A stretch of 8,621 bases of DNA from Victivallales bacterium. Lineage in GTDB: Bacteria; Verrucomicrobiota; Lentisphaeria; Oligosphaerales; Lenti-02. Of the stretch, positions 1 to 5,809 are shown one piece after another. Both the position numbers and the translations under genes were made by a program. Positions within the stretch are counted from its first letter, which is position 1; each line of letters opens with the position of its first letter. The notes under the pieces were generated by a model that worked only from the letters and a program-made list of their open reading frames with translations, ran no database searches and was not told where the DNA came from. The stretch spans positions 1-8,621 of the forward strand of contig JABGQJ010000307.1 in the NCBI GenBank assembly GCA_018648945.1. The letters are read 5' to 3'.

Positions 1-2
1 CG

Positions 3-224
3 TCCCATGCCAGTGGCGGTGCTGCTTGTGCTGCTGCGTCTGGAATGGCCCCCCGGGGGAGCGGGGCGTGCGGGAGGCCGGTCAGGTTCCGGTGCGCGTG
101 CCGGCCGCCGTCTCGTAGTCGAACACATTCTGCCCTCGCAGGCTCTCCGCCACTTGCGGATGCCGCAGGCACCGTGGTCGAGGTCGGCAGCGGGACCTAC
201 CAGTTCCACCCTACACCGCGCTGA
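3..224 (+). CDS. Possible 3' end of an alpha-L-rhamnosidase-like gene (partial, doubtful)
   Basis: A plus-strand frame is open from the left edge to a TGA at 222-224. Its last 24 codons (about 150-221) read PLADAAGTVVEVGSGTYQFH and then PTPR. The V-E-V-G-S-G-T-Y-x-F pattern resembles the extreme C-terminus of many alpha-L-rhamnosidases (GH78), which remove terminal L-rhamnose from glycans. Upstream of about position 120 the same frame becomes rich in Arg, Ser and Cys and does not look like protein, whereas another plus frame (about 80-113, reading QVPVRVPAA) does. That would fit a frameshift or decayed gene, or chance. The frame would converge on the exchanger gene and overlap its last 14 bases. 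The call rests on a short motif recalled from the family, so confidence is low. Confidence 0.25.
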   Translation, partial: SHASGGAACAAASGMAPRGSGACGRPVRFRCACRPPSRSRTHSALAGSPPLADAAGTVVEVGSGTYQFHPTPR

Positions 225-1236
225 CGCGGCCCATAAGGACGAGTGAGGCGAGGTAGGCGACGTAGGTGAGGAGCAGGCAGATGCCGACTCCCTTGCCCAC
301 CTTGCCCGCTCGGAGTCCGTAGGCGAACAGGCAGAGGGAGACGACGAAGACAAAGGGGATATCGAGACGGATCAGGTTGGGATCCTTGAAGCATAGGGGG
401 TTCAGCGTCCCGGCCAGGCCGGTGACCAGGAAAATGTTGAGCACGTTCGCCCCCATGATGTTGCCGACGCTGATATCATGGGCGCCCTTGCGCAAGGCGC
501 TGATCGCGGTGAACAGCTCCGGCAGCGAGGTGCCGAAGGCCACGAAGACCAGCGAGATGACGGCTTCGCTCATGCCGAAAGTGCGTGCCAGGTTCTGGCC
601 ATACTCGATGAGCAGGTAGGCGCCGACGCCGACCAGAAAGGCCCCCATGAGGAAGCGGAGGATGTTCCGCAACCAGTCGGGCCCGGTGGTCGAGGGGCGG
701 GCCGGGGCTTCCTCGGTATCGGTGGCCCGTTCGAGGCGGGCTTCCACGTAGTTGACAACCAGGTAGACCAAGGCCAGGAAGAGCAGGATCGCGGCCTCGG
801 TGCGCCCGATCCGGAACGCCTGGTTCCCGCTGCCCAGGAAGGTCTGCAGGTTCGCGGTCCGCCAGGGGACGGCCACCACGACGGCCGCGATCAGGGCCAG
901 CAGCAGGGAGATCCCCTTGATCAGGAAACGCTCTTTGCAGACCTTGGCCACGGTGAAGAGCAGAACCACCCCCAAGATGAACGTGGTGTTGCAGATCACC
1001 GAGCCGATGGCATTGCCCATGGCCATGTCCGCCGAGCCCTTGAGCGAGGCGGTGGCGGAGGAAACGAGTTCGGGAACGGTCGTGCAGACGCTGACGATGG
1101 TCGCGCCGATGACCAACTGGGAAAGCCCGGAGACCCGCGCGATCCAGATGGCGCTGTCGAGGAAGAGGTTGCTCCCAAGGACGATGACCGCAAAGCCAAG
1201 GAGGAATAGGATGGTGTGCAGAACGGGATCAGGCAT
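211..1236 (-). CDS. Sodium/calcium exchanger (CaCA) family membrane protein, YrbG-like
   Basis: This 341-residue integral membrane protein belongs to the Ca2+/cation antiporter family, which typically moves Ca2+ or a similar cation out of the cell in exchange for Na+ or H+. It shows the two inverted alpha repeats of the family. Repeat 1 has C-T-T-V-P-E at residues 51-56 and GNAIGSVICN at 74-83. Repeat 2 has G-T-S-L-P-E at 235-240 and GNIMGANVLN at 258-267. The two Pro-Glu pairs (E56, E240) match the ion-binding glutamates. Hydrophobic helices run across both halves, with a charged loop at about 165-190 holding the TDTEEAP stretch. The usual Gly before T-S/T-x-P-E is Cys51 in repeat 1, and the Ser of the second GxxGS is Ala263. 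The ATG lies 27 bases after pyrB, with a GGAG 11 bases upstream. It is the last gene of the argF-pyrB unit. Ion specificity cannot be read from sequence. Confidence 0.9.
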   Translation of the reverse strand: MPDPVLHTILFLLGFAVIVLGSNLFLDSAIWIARVSGLSQLVIGATIVSVCTTVPELVSSATASLKGSADMAMGNAIGSVICNTTFILGVVLLFTVAKVCKERFLIKGISLLLALIAAVVVAVPWRTANLQTFLGSGNQAFRIGRTEAAILLFLALVYLVVNYVEARLERATDTEEAPARPSTTGPDWLRNILRFLMGAFLVGVGAYLLIEYGQNLARTFGMSEAVISLVFVAFGTSLPELFTAISALRKGAHDISVGNIMGANVLNIFLVTGLAGTLNPLCFKDPNLIRLDIPFVFVVSLCLFAYGLRAGKVGKGVGICLLLTYVAYLASLVLMGRVSAV

Positions 1237-1263
1237 GCAGGTCGTGTCTCCAGCGCCGGTGTG

Positions 1264-2349
1264 CTAGCGTAGGTTGAGCTTGTAATAGTCTGAGATCTCG
1301 TCGTCTCTCGCGAAGATGATCGAGATCAGTGCTGCTCGGACCCACATGCCGTTGCGCACCTGCCGCCAGTACATGGCGCGAGGGTCGCTGTCCACCGCCG
1401 GATCGATCTCCTGGCGCCGGGGCAGCGGGTGCATGAGAATCGCGCTGAATTTGAGCAGCTTGAGGTGCTCGGCGCTGAAGTAGTAGTCCGAGATATCCAC
1501 CTTGGGGCTCTCGCCGTCCTTGTCCCATTCATCCTGGATGCGGGTCATGTAGATGGCGTCTGCCTTGGGGATGACTGACTCGAAGTCGCTGGTCACTTCA
1601 TATTCGACGCCCGCAGCGCGGAGTTGGGCCAGCACATCGTCGCCGATCTGGAGTTCGTCGGGGGCCACGAAGTGCTGCTTGACTCCGGAGTAGTGGGTCA
1701 GCAGGCAGGCCAGGGAGCGGACGGTTCGCCCGCGGGCAAGGTCGCCTACGAAGACCACGTCCTTGCCGTCGATGCCGCCTTCGCGTTCGAAGGAGCGCTC
1801 CAGAGTGTAGATGTCGAGAAGGGCTTGGGTGGGGTGTTGGTCCTTGCCGGAGCCCGCGTTGAGGATGGGCACGGGGCGCCCGGCATTGGAGAGGATCCAG
1901 GCCATTTTCTCGGCGAAGCCCTGGATGGGCGTACGCATCACGATGAGGTCGAAGTAGGAGCTGAAGGTCCGGACGCTGTCTTCGCGGGACTCGCCCTTCA
2001 TCTCGCTCGAGGTGGTGGGGTCGCGCACTTCGCCGACCTTGAGCCCGAGGATCTGGCAGGCGGCGAAGAAGGAAAGGAATGTCCGGCTGCTGGGCTGGGA
2101 GAAGTCGAGCATCGCCCGCTTGTGGCAGAGGCAATTGGAGAGGAAGATCATCCCTTCCTTGCTCTTGGCGATCCGCCGGATGCGGGTGGCCATGCGGCAC
2201 ACATGGTCCAGACTCTCGCGGTCGAATTGCTGGGCCACGAGTACGTGGTAGGGGTTGCCGTTCTTCTGGCGGAAGTAGGGGCCCTTCTCCTCAAGAGACA
2301 GAGCTTTGAACTGCTCCCAGGAGATGTTGTCCAGTCGTTTTGGTCTCAT
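1264..2349 (-). CDS. pyrB: Aspartate carbamoyltransferase, catalytic chain (pyrB type)
   Basis: The enzyme condenses carbamoyl phosphate with L-aspartate to N-carbamoyl-aspartate, the committed step of de novo pyrimidine synthesis, in the cytosol. The 361 residues carry the family motifs in order: S-S-R-T at 87-90 (carbamoyl-phosphate loop), a lysine in the 80s-type loop at K118, V-M-R at 137-139, QHPTQALLD at 171-179, VGDLARGRTVRSL at 201-213, Y-M-T-R-I-Q at 267-272 (aspartate-binding Arg270) and HPLPR at 307-311. The loop reads S-S-R-T-F rather than the usual S-T-R-T-R. The chain is about 50 residues longer than the E. coli catalytic chain, with extra sequence mainly at the N-terminus and about 18 residues at the C-terminus. 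The frame stays open upstream into argF, but the ATG at 2347-2349 with GGGGAAAGG (2359-2367) 9 bases upstream gives the natural start. The gene follows argF by 59 bases. No regulatory pyrI or other pyr gene is in view. Confidence 0.93.
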   Translation of the reverse strand: MRPKRLDNISWEQFKALSLEEKGPYFRQKNGNPYHVLVAQQFDRESLDHVCRMATRIRRIAKSKEGMIFLSNCLCHKRAMLDFSQPSSRTFLSFFAACQILGLKVGEVRDPTTSSEMKGESREDSVRTFSSYFDLIVMRTPIQGFAEKMAWILSNAGRPVPILNAGSGKDQHPTQALLDIYTLERSFEREGGIDGKDVVFVGDLARGRTVRSLACLLTHYSGVKQHFVAPDELQIGDDVLAQLRAAGVEYEVTSDFESVIPKADAIYMTRIQDEWDKDGESPKVDISDYYFSAEHLKLLKFSAILMHPLPRRQEIDPAVDSDPRAMYWRQVRNGMWVRAALISIIFARDDEISDYYKLNLR

Positions 2350-2358
2350 GGTGGCAAG

Positions 2359-2367
2359 CCTTTCCCC
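2359..2367 (-). promoter_or_regulatory. Ribosome binding site of pyrB
   Basis: The minus strand reads GGGGAAAGG, ending 9 bases before the ATG at 2349. It decides the pyrB start, because the frame is open far upstream through argF and alternative starts there would overlap argF in another frame. Confidence 0.5.
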
Positions 2368-2408
2368 AGATGGTTGATCTCCGGCGGGTCCGCAGCCGGA
2401 CCGCGTGC

Positions 2409-3410
2409 CTATACGAGCGAGGCCAGAATCATCGCCTTGATGGTGTGCATCCGATTCTCGGCTTCGTCGAACACTTTCGAGAAGGGGGCTTCGAAGACGT
2501 CGTCGGTGACTTCCAGCGCCCCGAGTTCCTTGGTCACTTCGGTGTCGTGGTTGTGGTAGGCGGGCAGGCAGTGCAGGAAGATGACCTTGCCGGCCGCCAG
2601 GTTGCCTGTGTTTTCGACCATGGCCATGTCGATCCGGTAGGGCCGCAGCAGCTCCAGACGCTGCTGGAACTGGCTTTCCTCGCCCATGGAGACCCAGACA
2701 TCGGTGTAGAGCACATTCGCGCCAGCCACGGCCTCGACGGGGTCGTGGCAGACGGTCACGGTGGAGCCGTTGCGGGTCGCCGCTGTCCGGGCCATGGCCA
2801 GGACCGCCTCGGTCGGGGCCAGTTCGGGGGGGCAGCAGTCCACCACATGCACCCCGGCCATGGCGCAACCGACCATCAGCGAGTTGCAGACGTTGTTCCG
2901 ACCATCGCCCACGAAGACGACTTTCAGGCCCTTCAGGTAGCCGAAATGCTCCTTCATGGTCTGGAGGTCGGCAAGGATCTGGGTTGGGTGCCAGTCGTCG
3001 GTGAGGCCGTTCCACACCGGCACGCCCGCGTGTTTGGCCAACGTCTCGACCGTGCTGTGTTTGAAACCCCGGAAGAGGATGCCGTCGAACATGCGGCCCA
3101 GCACCCGGGCGCTGTCCGCGACCGATTCCTTCTTGCCGAAGTGAATGTCGTTCTTCCCCAGGTACTCAGCGGTCGCGCCCTCGTCCCGGGCGGCGACCAC
3201 CGTGGCGCAACGGGTCCGGGTGGAGGATTTCTCGAACACCAGACAGAGATTTCGGCCATGCAACAGGGGCGCGGCGATTTGGGTGCCCGCTTGCTTCCTG
3301 GCCTTCAGCTCAGTGGCCAGATCGACCAGCTTGAGCATCTGCTTGTCCGTCAGGTCGGCCAGGGTCAGAAGACTCCGGCCCTGTAGTTCGAGATCTAAAT
3401 TCAGCCCCAT
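2409..3410 (-). CDS. argF: Ornithine carbamoyltransferase (anabolic type)
   Basis: The enzyme transfers the carbamoyl group from carbamoyl phosphate to L-ornithine, giving citrulline in arginine synthesis, in the cytosol. The 333 residues match the usual family length. Motifs in order: S-T-R-T-R at 63-67 (carbamoyl-phosphate loop), F-R-G-F at 113-116, D-D-W-H-P-T-Q at 138-144, DGRNN at 169-173, DVWVSMGEE at 237-245 (the ornithine-binding S-M-G loop), and HCLPAYH at 280-286 with the catalytic Cys281. The SMG loop and HCLP motif separate it from aspartate and N-acetylornithine carbamoyltransferases. The start at 3408-3410 is supported by a strong GGGAGGT six bases upstream. The open frame continues into the prepilin gene, but that extension is a shadow. 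It is the first gene of the argF-pyrB-exchanger unit. I assign argF rather than catabolic arcB because arcA and arcC are absent nearby; this is inference. Confidence 0.95.
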   Translation of the reverse strand: MGLNLDLELQGRSLLTLADLTDKQMLKLVDLATELKARKQAGTQIAAPLLHGRNLCLVFEKSSTRTRCATVVAARDEGATAEYLGKNDIHFGKKESVADSARVLGRMFDGILFRGFKHSTVETLAKHAGVPVWNGLTDDWHPTQILADLQTMKEHFGYLKGLKVVFVGDGRNNVCNSLMVGCAMAGVHVVDCCPPELAPTEAVLAMARTAATRNGSTVTVCHDPVEAVAGANVLYTDVWVSMGEESQFQQRLELLRPYRIDMAMVENTGNLAAGKVIFLHCLPAYHNHDTEVTKELGALEVTDDVFEAPFSKVFDEAENRMHTIKAMILASLV

Positions 3411-3416
3411 GGGGAT

Positions 3417-3434
3417 ACCTCCCAGCTGTCTGGG
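3417..3434 (-). promoter_or_regulatory. Strong Shine-Dalgarno of argF with a small overlapping hairpin
   Basis: On the minus strand GGGAGGT (3423-3417) lies six bases before the argF ATG. CCCAG (3434-3430) can pair with CTGGG (3425-3421) across a four-base loop, placing the first three G of the Shine-Dalgarno in a 5-bp stem. The ribosome site is clear; any control by the hairpin is only a possibility. Confidence 0.5.
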
Positions 3435-3465
3435 TGTCCGTTTCTGCACGTTAAGAACTGTAACA

Positions 3466-3505
3466 TACCACGCCCGTCCCCGATTGCCCGGGGGCGGGCG
3501 TGGTA
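3466..3505 (-). terminator. Hairpin terminator after the prepilin-like gene
   Basis: TACCACGCCCG at 3466-3476 is perfectly complementary to CGGGCGTGGTA at 3495-3505. After a one-base bulge, CCCC (3478-3481) can pair with GGGG (3491-3494), giving a stem of about 15 bp. It begins 21 bases after the prepilin-like stop codon on that strand, the usual place for an intrinsic terminator. The downstream run is only moderately T-rich (TGTTACAGTTCTTAA), so termination may be partial or factor-assisted. It also isolates the argF operon from the upstream gene. The argF promoter must then lie within or just downstream of this hairpin; I see no convincing -35/-10 pair. Confidence 0.65.
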
Positions 3506-3526
3506 GTGAGGATCGGATGGTGCCTG

Positions 3527-4192
3527 CTACGGGTTGGTGTGTGCCCAGATGGAATCGGCACCCTTGGAGAGCAGGCGCACGGTCTTGTGCCACTTCACAT
3601 GTCCGTCCAGGAAAAGGGCGTTCGCGCCCTTGTTGTGGCGGCTGGAGATCGCGTAGTTGACGATGCTGTAGGGAGGGCTGCTGTAACAGTGGGTGCAGTA
3701 GACGGCCGCGTAGCCTCCCGCGCCTTCGCCTGTAGTCCCGTTGTGGCTGTCGCAGAAGACCATGTCGTTGCTGGGGTTCTTGAAGCCAGCCAACGGGGCC
3801 GCGACATTCGCCCAACTGGCCGAAGAGCCCCAGTAGCAGATGACGTGTCGCCAGTTGGCCCCGTAGCCGAGCCAGTAGCTGGAGAGGCTGGGGCAGGCGA
3901 GCGTCTGCCGCCCGCCAAGGTAGTCGTCCAATACCTCGTACCAACTGTCGCGGTCGGTCGCGATCCCGACTTGTTGGTACTTCGGGAGGAATTCGTTGTT
4001 GTCGTCCACATACAGGGCGACCGCCAGGCCCAGTTGCTTCTCGTTGTTAGTGCAGGCGATCGCGCGTGCCTTGGCGCGGGCCTGGCTGAGAGCTGGCAAC
4101 AGCATGCTGGCGAGGATCGCGATGATCGCGATGACCACCAGCAGCTCGATCAGGGTAAAGGGTCTTTGGTTCACGCGTTTACGGTACGGCAT
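3527..4192 (-). CDS. Type II secretion / prepilin-like protein with N-terminal methylation motif
   Basis: This 221-residue protein resembles the PVC-group 'type II secretion system protein' or DUF1559-like pseudopilins. A short positive leader ([11 protein letters not shown]) precedes F12-T-L-I-E16 and a hydrophobic helix at about 13-35, the prepilin peptidase site and membrane anchor. The helix continues into [20 protein letters not shown] (31-50) with the E-K-Q-L-G signature at 51-55. LACPS follows at 98-102, a C-T-H-C at 166-169 and a C-terminal [15 protein letters not shown] block at 185-199, typical of the family. The residue before the cleavage site is Pro11, not the classic Gly. The start is supported by GAGGAG (4202-4207) nine bases upstream. 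No pilus or secretion machinery genes are nearby, which is normal for these scattered proteins. The mature protein should sit in the inner membrane with its globular part in the periplasm; its actual role is unknown. Confidence 0.88.
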   Translation of the reverse strand: MPYRKRVNQRPFTLIELLVVIAIIAILASMLLPALSQARAKARAIACTNNEKQLGLAVALYVDDNNEFLPKYQQVGIATDRDSWYEVLDDYLGGRQTLACPSLSSYWLGYGANWRHVICYWGSSASWANVAAPLAGFKNPSNDMVFCDSHNGTTGEGAGGYAAVYCTHCYSSPPYSIVNYAISSRHNKGANALFLDGHVKWHKTVRLLSKGADSIWAHTNP

Positions 4193-4339
4193 GGATACAG
4201 GCTCCTCGCGGTTGTGCTTGGGGTACGAAACGCTACTCTACACCGACTCATACAAATAGACGATCCTGTGGCGTGTCGCAACTCGCTAGCAGCGAGTATT
4301 CGGCGCAGATTCCAGTCGGATTGAGTGGGAGACGAACGG
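4193..4339. promoter_or_regulatory. Divergent promoter region
   Basis: These 147 bases separate the start codons of the prepilin-like gene (minus) and the ceramidase-like gene (plus), so both promoters should lie here. The middle (about 4230-4262) is more AT-rich than its surroundings. For the minus strand a weak candidate is TTGCGA, a 17-base spacer, then TATTTG, but neither hexamer is close to consensus. No clear plus-strand pair is seen. The placement is certain from gene layout; the exact elements are not. Confidence 0.5.
4281..4297. repeat. 17-base inverted repeat, possible operator
   Basis: ACTCGCT at 4281-4287 is the exact reverse complement of AGCGAGT at 4291-4297, separated by three bases. 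It lies 42 bases before the ceramidase-like start and about 90 bases before the prepilin-like start. Its size and position suit a dimeric repressor or activator site; a small hairpin in a leader transcript is the alternative. Confidence 0.35.
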
Positions 4340-5617
4340 ATGAAGGTAGCATTTGGCGCCGTGGACATCACTCCGGAGCTGGGTTCGCACAAGCCGGGAT
4401 GGTTGAGGGATATCGTGATCGACGAGATCCGGGATCCCATCTTCGCCCGGGTGGCGTTGCTGCAGAATGGCGAGTCCCAGGTGGCCCTGGTGCAGCTGGA
4501 CACCCTCAGCATCCGCTGGACCACGGTGAACGCGCTTCGGGAGCGTCTGGCGGAGCAGCACGGCTTCCCCGGCGACGCGGTGCTGGTGGGGGCGACCCAC
4601 AATCACTGCGGCGGTCCCGTCGGCAACTGCGGCGAGGCCCCGCGCGACGATGCCTACCTGGAATCCCTGGTCAGCAAGATCACCGGCCTCTTTGGCGAAC
4701 TGCTGGCCGATCTGGTGGAGGCCGAGCTTGGCTTTGGCCGCACGCCCGAATTCCGCATCTCCCACAACCGTCGCATCGCCCTGCGCGATGGTCGGACCAT
4801 CACCCATGGCGCTGGCTTCAGCGATCCGCTCTCGCTCCACTACGAAGGCCCCATTGATCCCGAGGTGGGGGTGCTGGCTGCCCGGGATTCCGCTGGCAGA
4901 GTTCTCGGTGTGGTGGTCAACTTCACCTGCCATCCCACGCACCTCGGCGGCACCAACGCCATCACGGCTGGGTACCCTGGGGCCTTGGCCCGGGCGCTGG
5001 CTGCCGATGGCATCCCCTCCGTTTTCCTGAACGGGGCCTGCGGCAACATCGCCAGTGGCGTCCCGGCATTCGGCCTGTCGCCGTCTCTGGATGAGATGGG
5101 CGAGACACTCGCTGCCGATGTCCGCCAGGTGCTGGCCGGGATGGAGTATGGGGGCGAATGGCCACTGGCCGCCGCTTCGGCCACCCTCTCCTTGCCCTAC
5201 CGTCGCCCCAGTGACGAGGAGGTGGCAGGCACTCTCCGCGGTGCCCAACGCTTCGTCGATCCCACCATCTACGACCGGGGCATGCCCGCCTTGCTCGAAC
5301 GCATCCGCACCCGCCGGTTGCAGCCCGCCGAGATCCAGGGCGTGCGCATCGGCTCCGTCGCCTATGTGGGCGTTCCGGCGGAATACTTCGTCCAGCTTGG
5401 TCTGCGGATCAAGGAAGAGACGCATCCCCTCAATACCCAGATCGTCGGTCACGCCAACGGCATGGTTGGCTACGTGCCCACCAAGGAAGCCTTCGCACGC
5501 GGCGGCTACGAGACCACCTTCGCCGGCAGCAGCCGCATGGCCCCCGAATGCGGCGACCTCATGGCCGACACCGCCATCGAGCTCCTCCAGCCCTGGGCCA
5601 ACGAACTGGTGGAGTGA
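4340..5617 (+). CDS. Neutral/alkaline ceramidase-like N-terminal domain protein
   Basis: This 425-residue protein resembles the N-terminal catalytic domain of neutral ceramidases, zinc amidases that cut the N-acyl bond of ceramide. Shared features are the opening AFGAVDITPELG (4-15), GATHNHCGGP at 84-93 (metal-binding His87/His89 region), NFTCHPTHLG at 194-203, NGACGN at 231-236, PAEYF at 346-350 (candidate metal-ligand Glu348), and GYVPTKEAFARGGYE at 377-391. Family knowledge places the metal on two His, one Glu and one Tyr; these segments hold the candidates. Full-length ceramidases are near 650-700 residues with a C-terminal immunoglobulin-like domain; that part and any signal peptide are absent, so a cytoplasmic enzyme is likely. 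A GTG at 4325 is in frame, but the ATG at 4340 with GGGAG (4327-4331) eight bases upstream is preferred. The true substrate may be another amide or a sugar derivative rather than ceramide. Confidence 0.85.
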   Translation: MKVAFGAVDITPELGSHKPGWLRDIVIDEIRDPIFARVALLQNGESQVALVQLDTLSIRWTTVNALRERLAEQHGFPGDAVLVGATHNHCGGPVGNCGEAPRDDAYLESLVSKITGLFGELLADLVEAELGFGRTPEFRISHNRRIALRDGRTITHGAGFSDPLSLHYEGPIDPEVGVLAARDSAGRVLGVVVNFTCHPTHLGGTNAITAGYPGALARALAADGIPSVFLNGACGNIASGVPAFGLSPSLDEMGETLAADVRQVLAGMEYGGEWPLAAASATLSLPYRRPSDEEVAGTLRGAQRFVDPTIYDRGMPALLERIRTRRLQPAEIQGVRIGSVAYVGVPAEYFVQLGLRIKEETHPLNTQIVGHANGMVGYVPTKEAFARGGYETTFAGSSRMAPECGDLMADTAIELLQPWANELVE

Positions 5618-5809
5618 TTGCTTTGGCAGCAGCTACTCAGCCCTGATCAGAGACCGCTATCGACTTCCGCGCTGGAGATGCGCTCGTCCCCGAGCGCGGA
5701 GCCCAAAGGGCGACGGGAAGCAATGGCCACCCCAGACGTCTCCCAGATCGGCACTGACTGTCCGGATCGTCCGTCAAAGCACCTCTTGCCACGCCGTTCC
5801 AGCTGGACC
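5618..5809. other. Convergent intergenic spacer
   Basis: These 192 bases lie between the 3' ends of the ceramidase-like gene and the heparinase-like gene. I see no convincing small gene, RNA or repeat apart from two short hairpins at 5680-5697 and 5701-5711 (GCCC-AAA-GGGC). Antisense plus-strand frames continue from here into the lyase gene but have no coding character of their own. Confidence 0.5.
5680..5697. terminator. Short GC hairpin between convergent genes
   Basis: GCGCTCG at 5680-5686 pairs perfectly with CGAGCGC at 5691-5697 around a four-base TCCC loop. It sits 62 bases after the ceramidase-like stop and about 112 bases past the lyase stop on the other strand, so it could act for either. 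No T-run follows on either strand, which weakens the terminator reading. Confidence 0.3.

Noticed and set aside
49..59. CCCCCGGGGG palindrome
   Set aside because: It has no loop and no T-run, so it is unlikely as a terminator; such runs are expected by chance in very GC-rich DNA.
82..210. Minus-strand frame after the exchanger stop reading ...VAESLRGQNVFDYETAAGTRTGT
   Set aside because: It looks protein-like and is in frame with the exchanger, so read-through of the TAG was considered. It has no start codon with a ribosome site and matches no known exchanger tail, and the exchanger already ends at a normal length.
478..1209. Plus-strand open frames opposite the exchanger gene
   Set aside because: Both long plus frames here mirror the hydrophobic exchanger codons and give low-complexity Gly/Asp/Arg-rich translations.
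2350..3015. N-terminal extension of PyrB up to 3015
   Set aside because: The extension overlaps argF in another frame and its translation is Arg/Pro/Gly-rich. An ATG with a ribosome site exists at 2349.
2340..3386. 348-codon plus-strand open frame opposite argF
   Set aside because: It lies fully antisense to argF, whose protein carries all family motifs. The plus-strand translation is rich in Val, Gly, His and Asp without recognisable domains, as expected for a GC-rich shadow.
3411..3944. N-terminal extension of ArgF into the prepilin-like gene
   Set aside because: The start at 3410 has a strong Shine-Dalgarno and gives the normal family length. The extension is a shadow of the prepilin-like gene.
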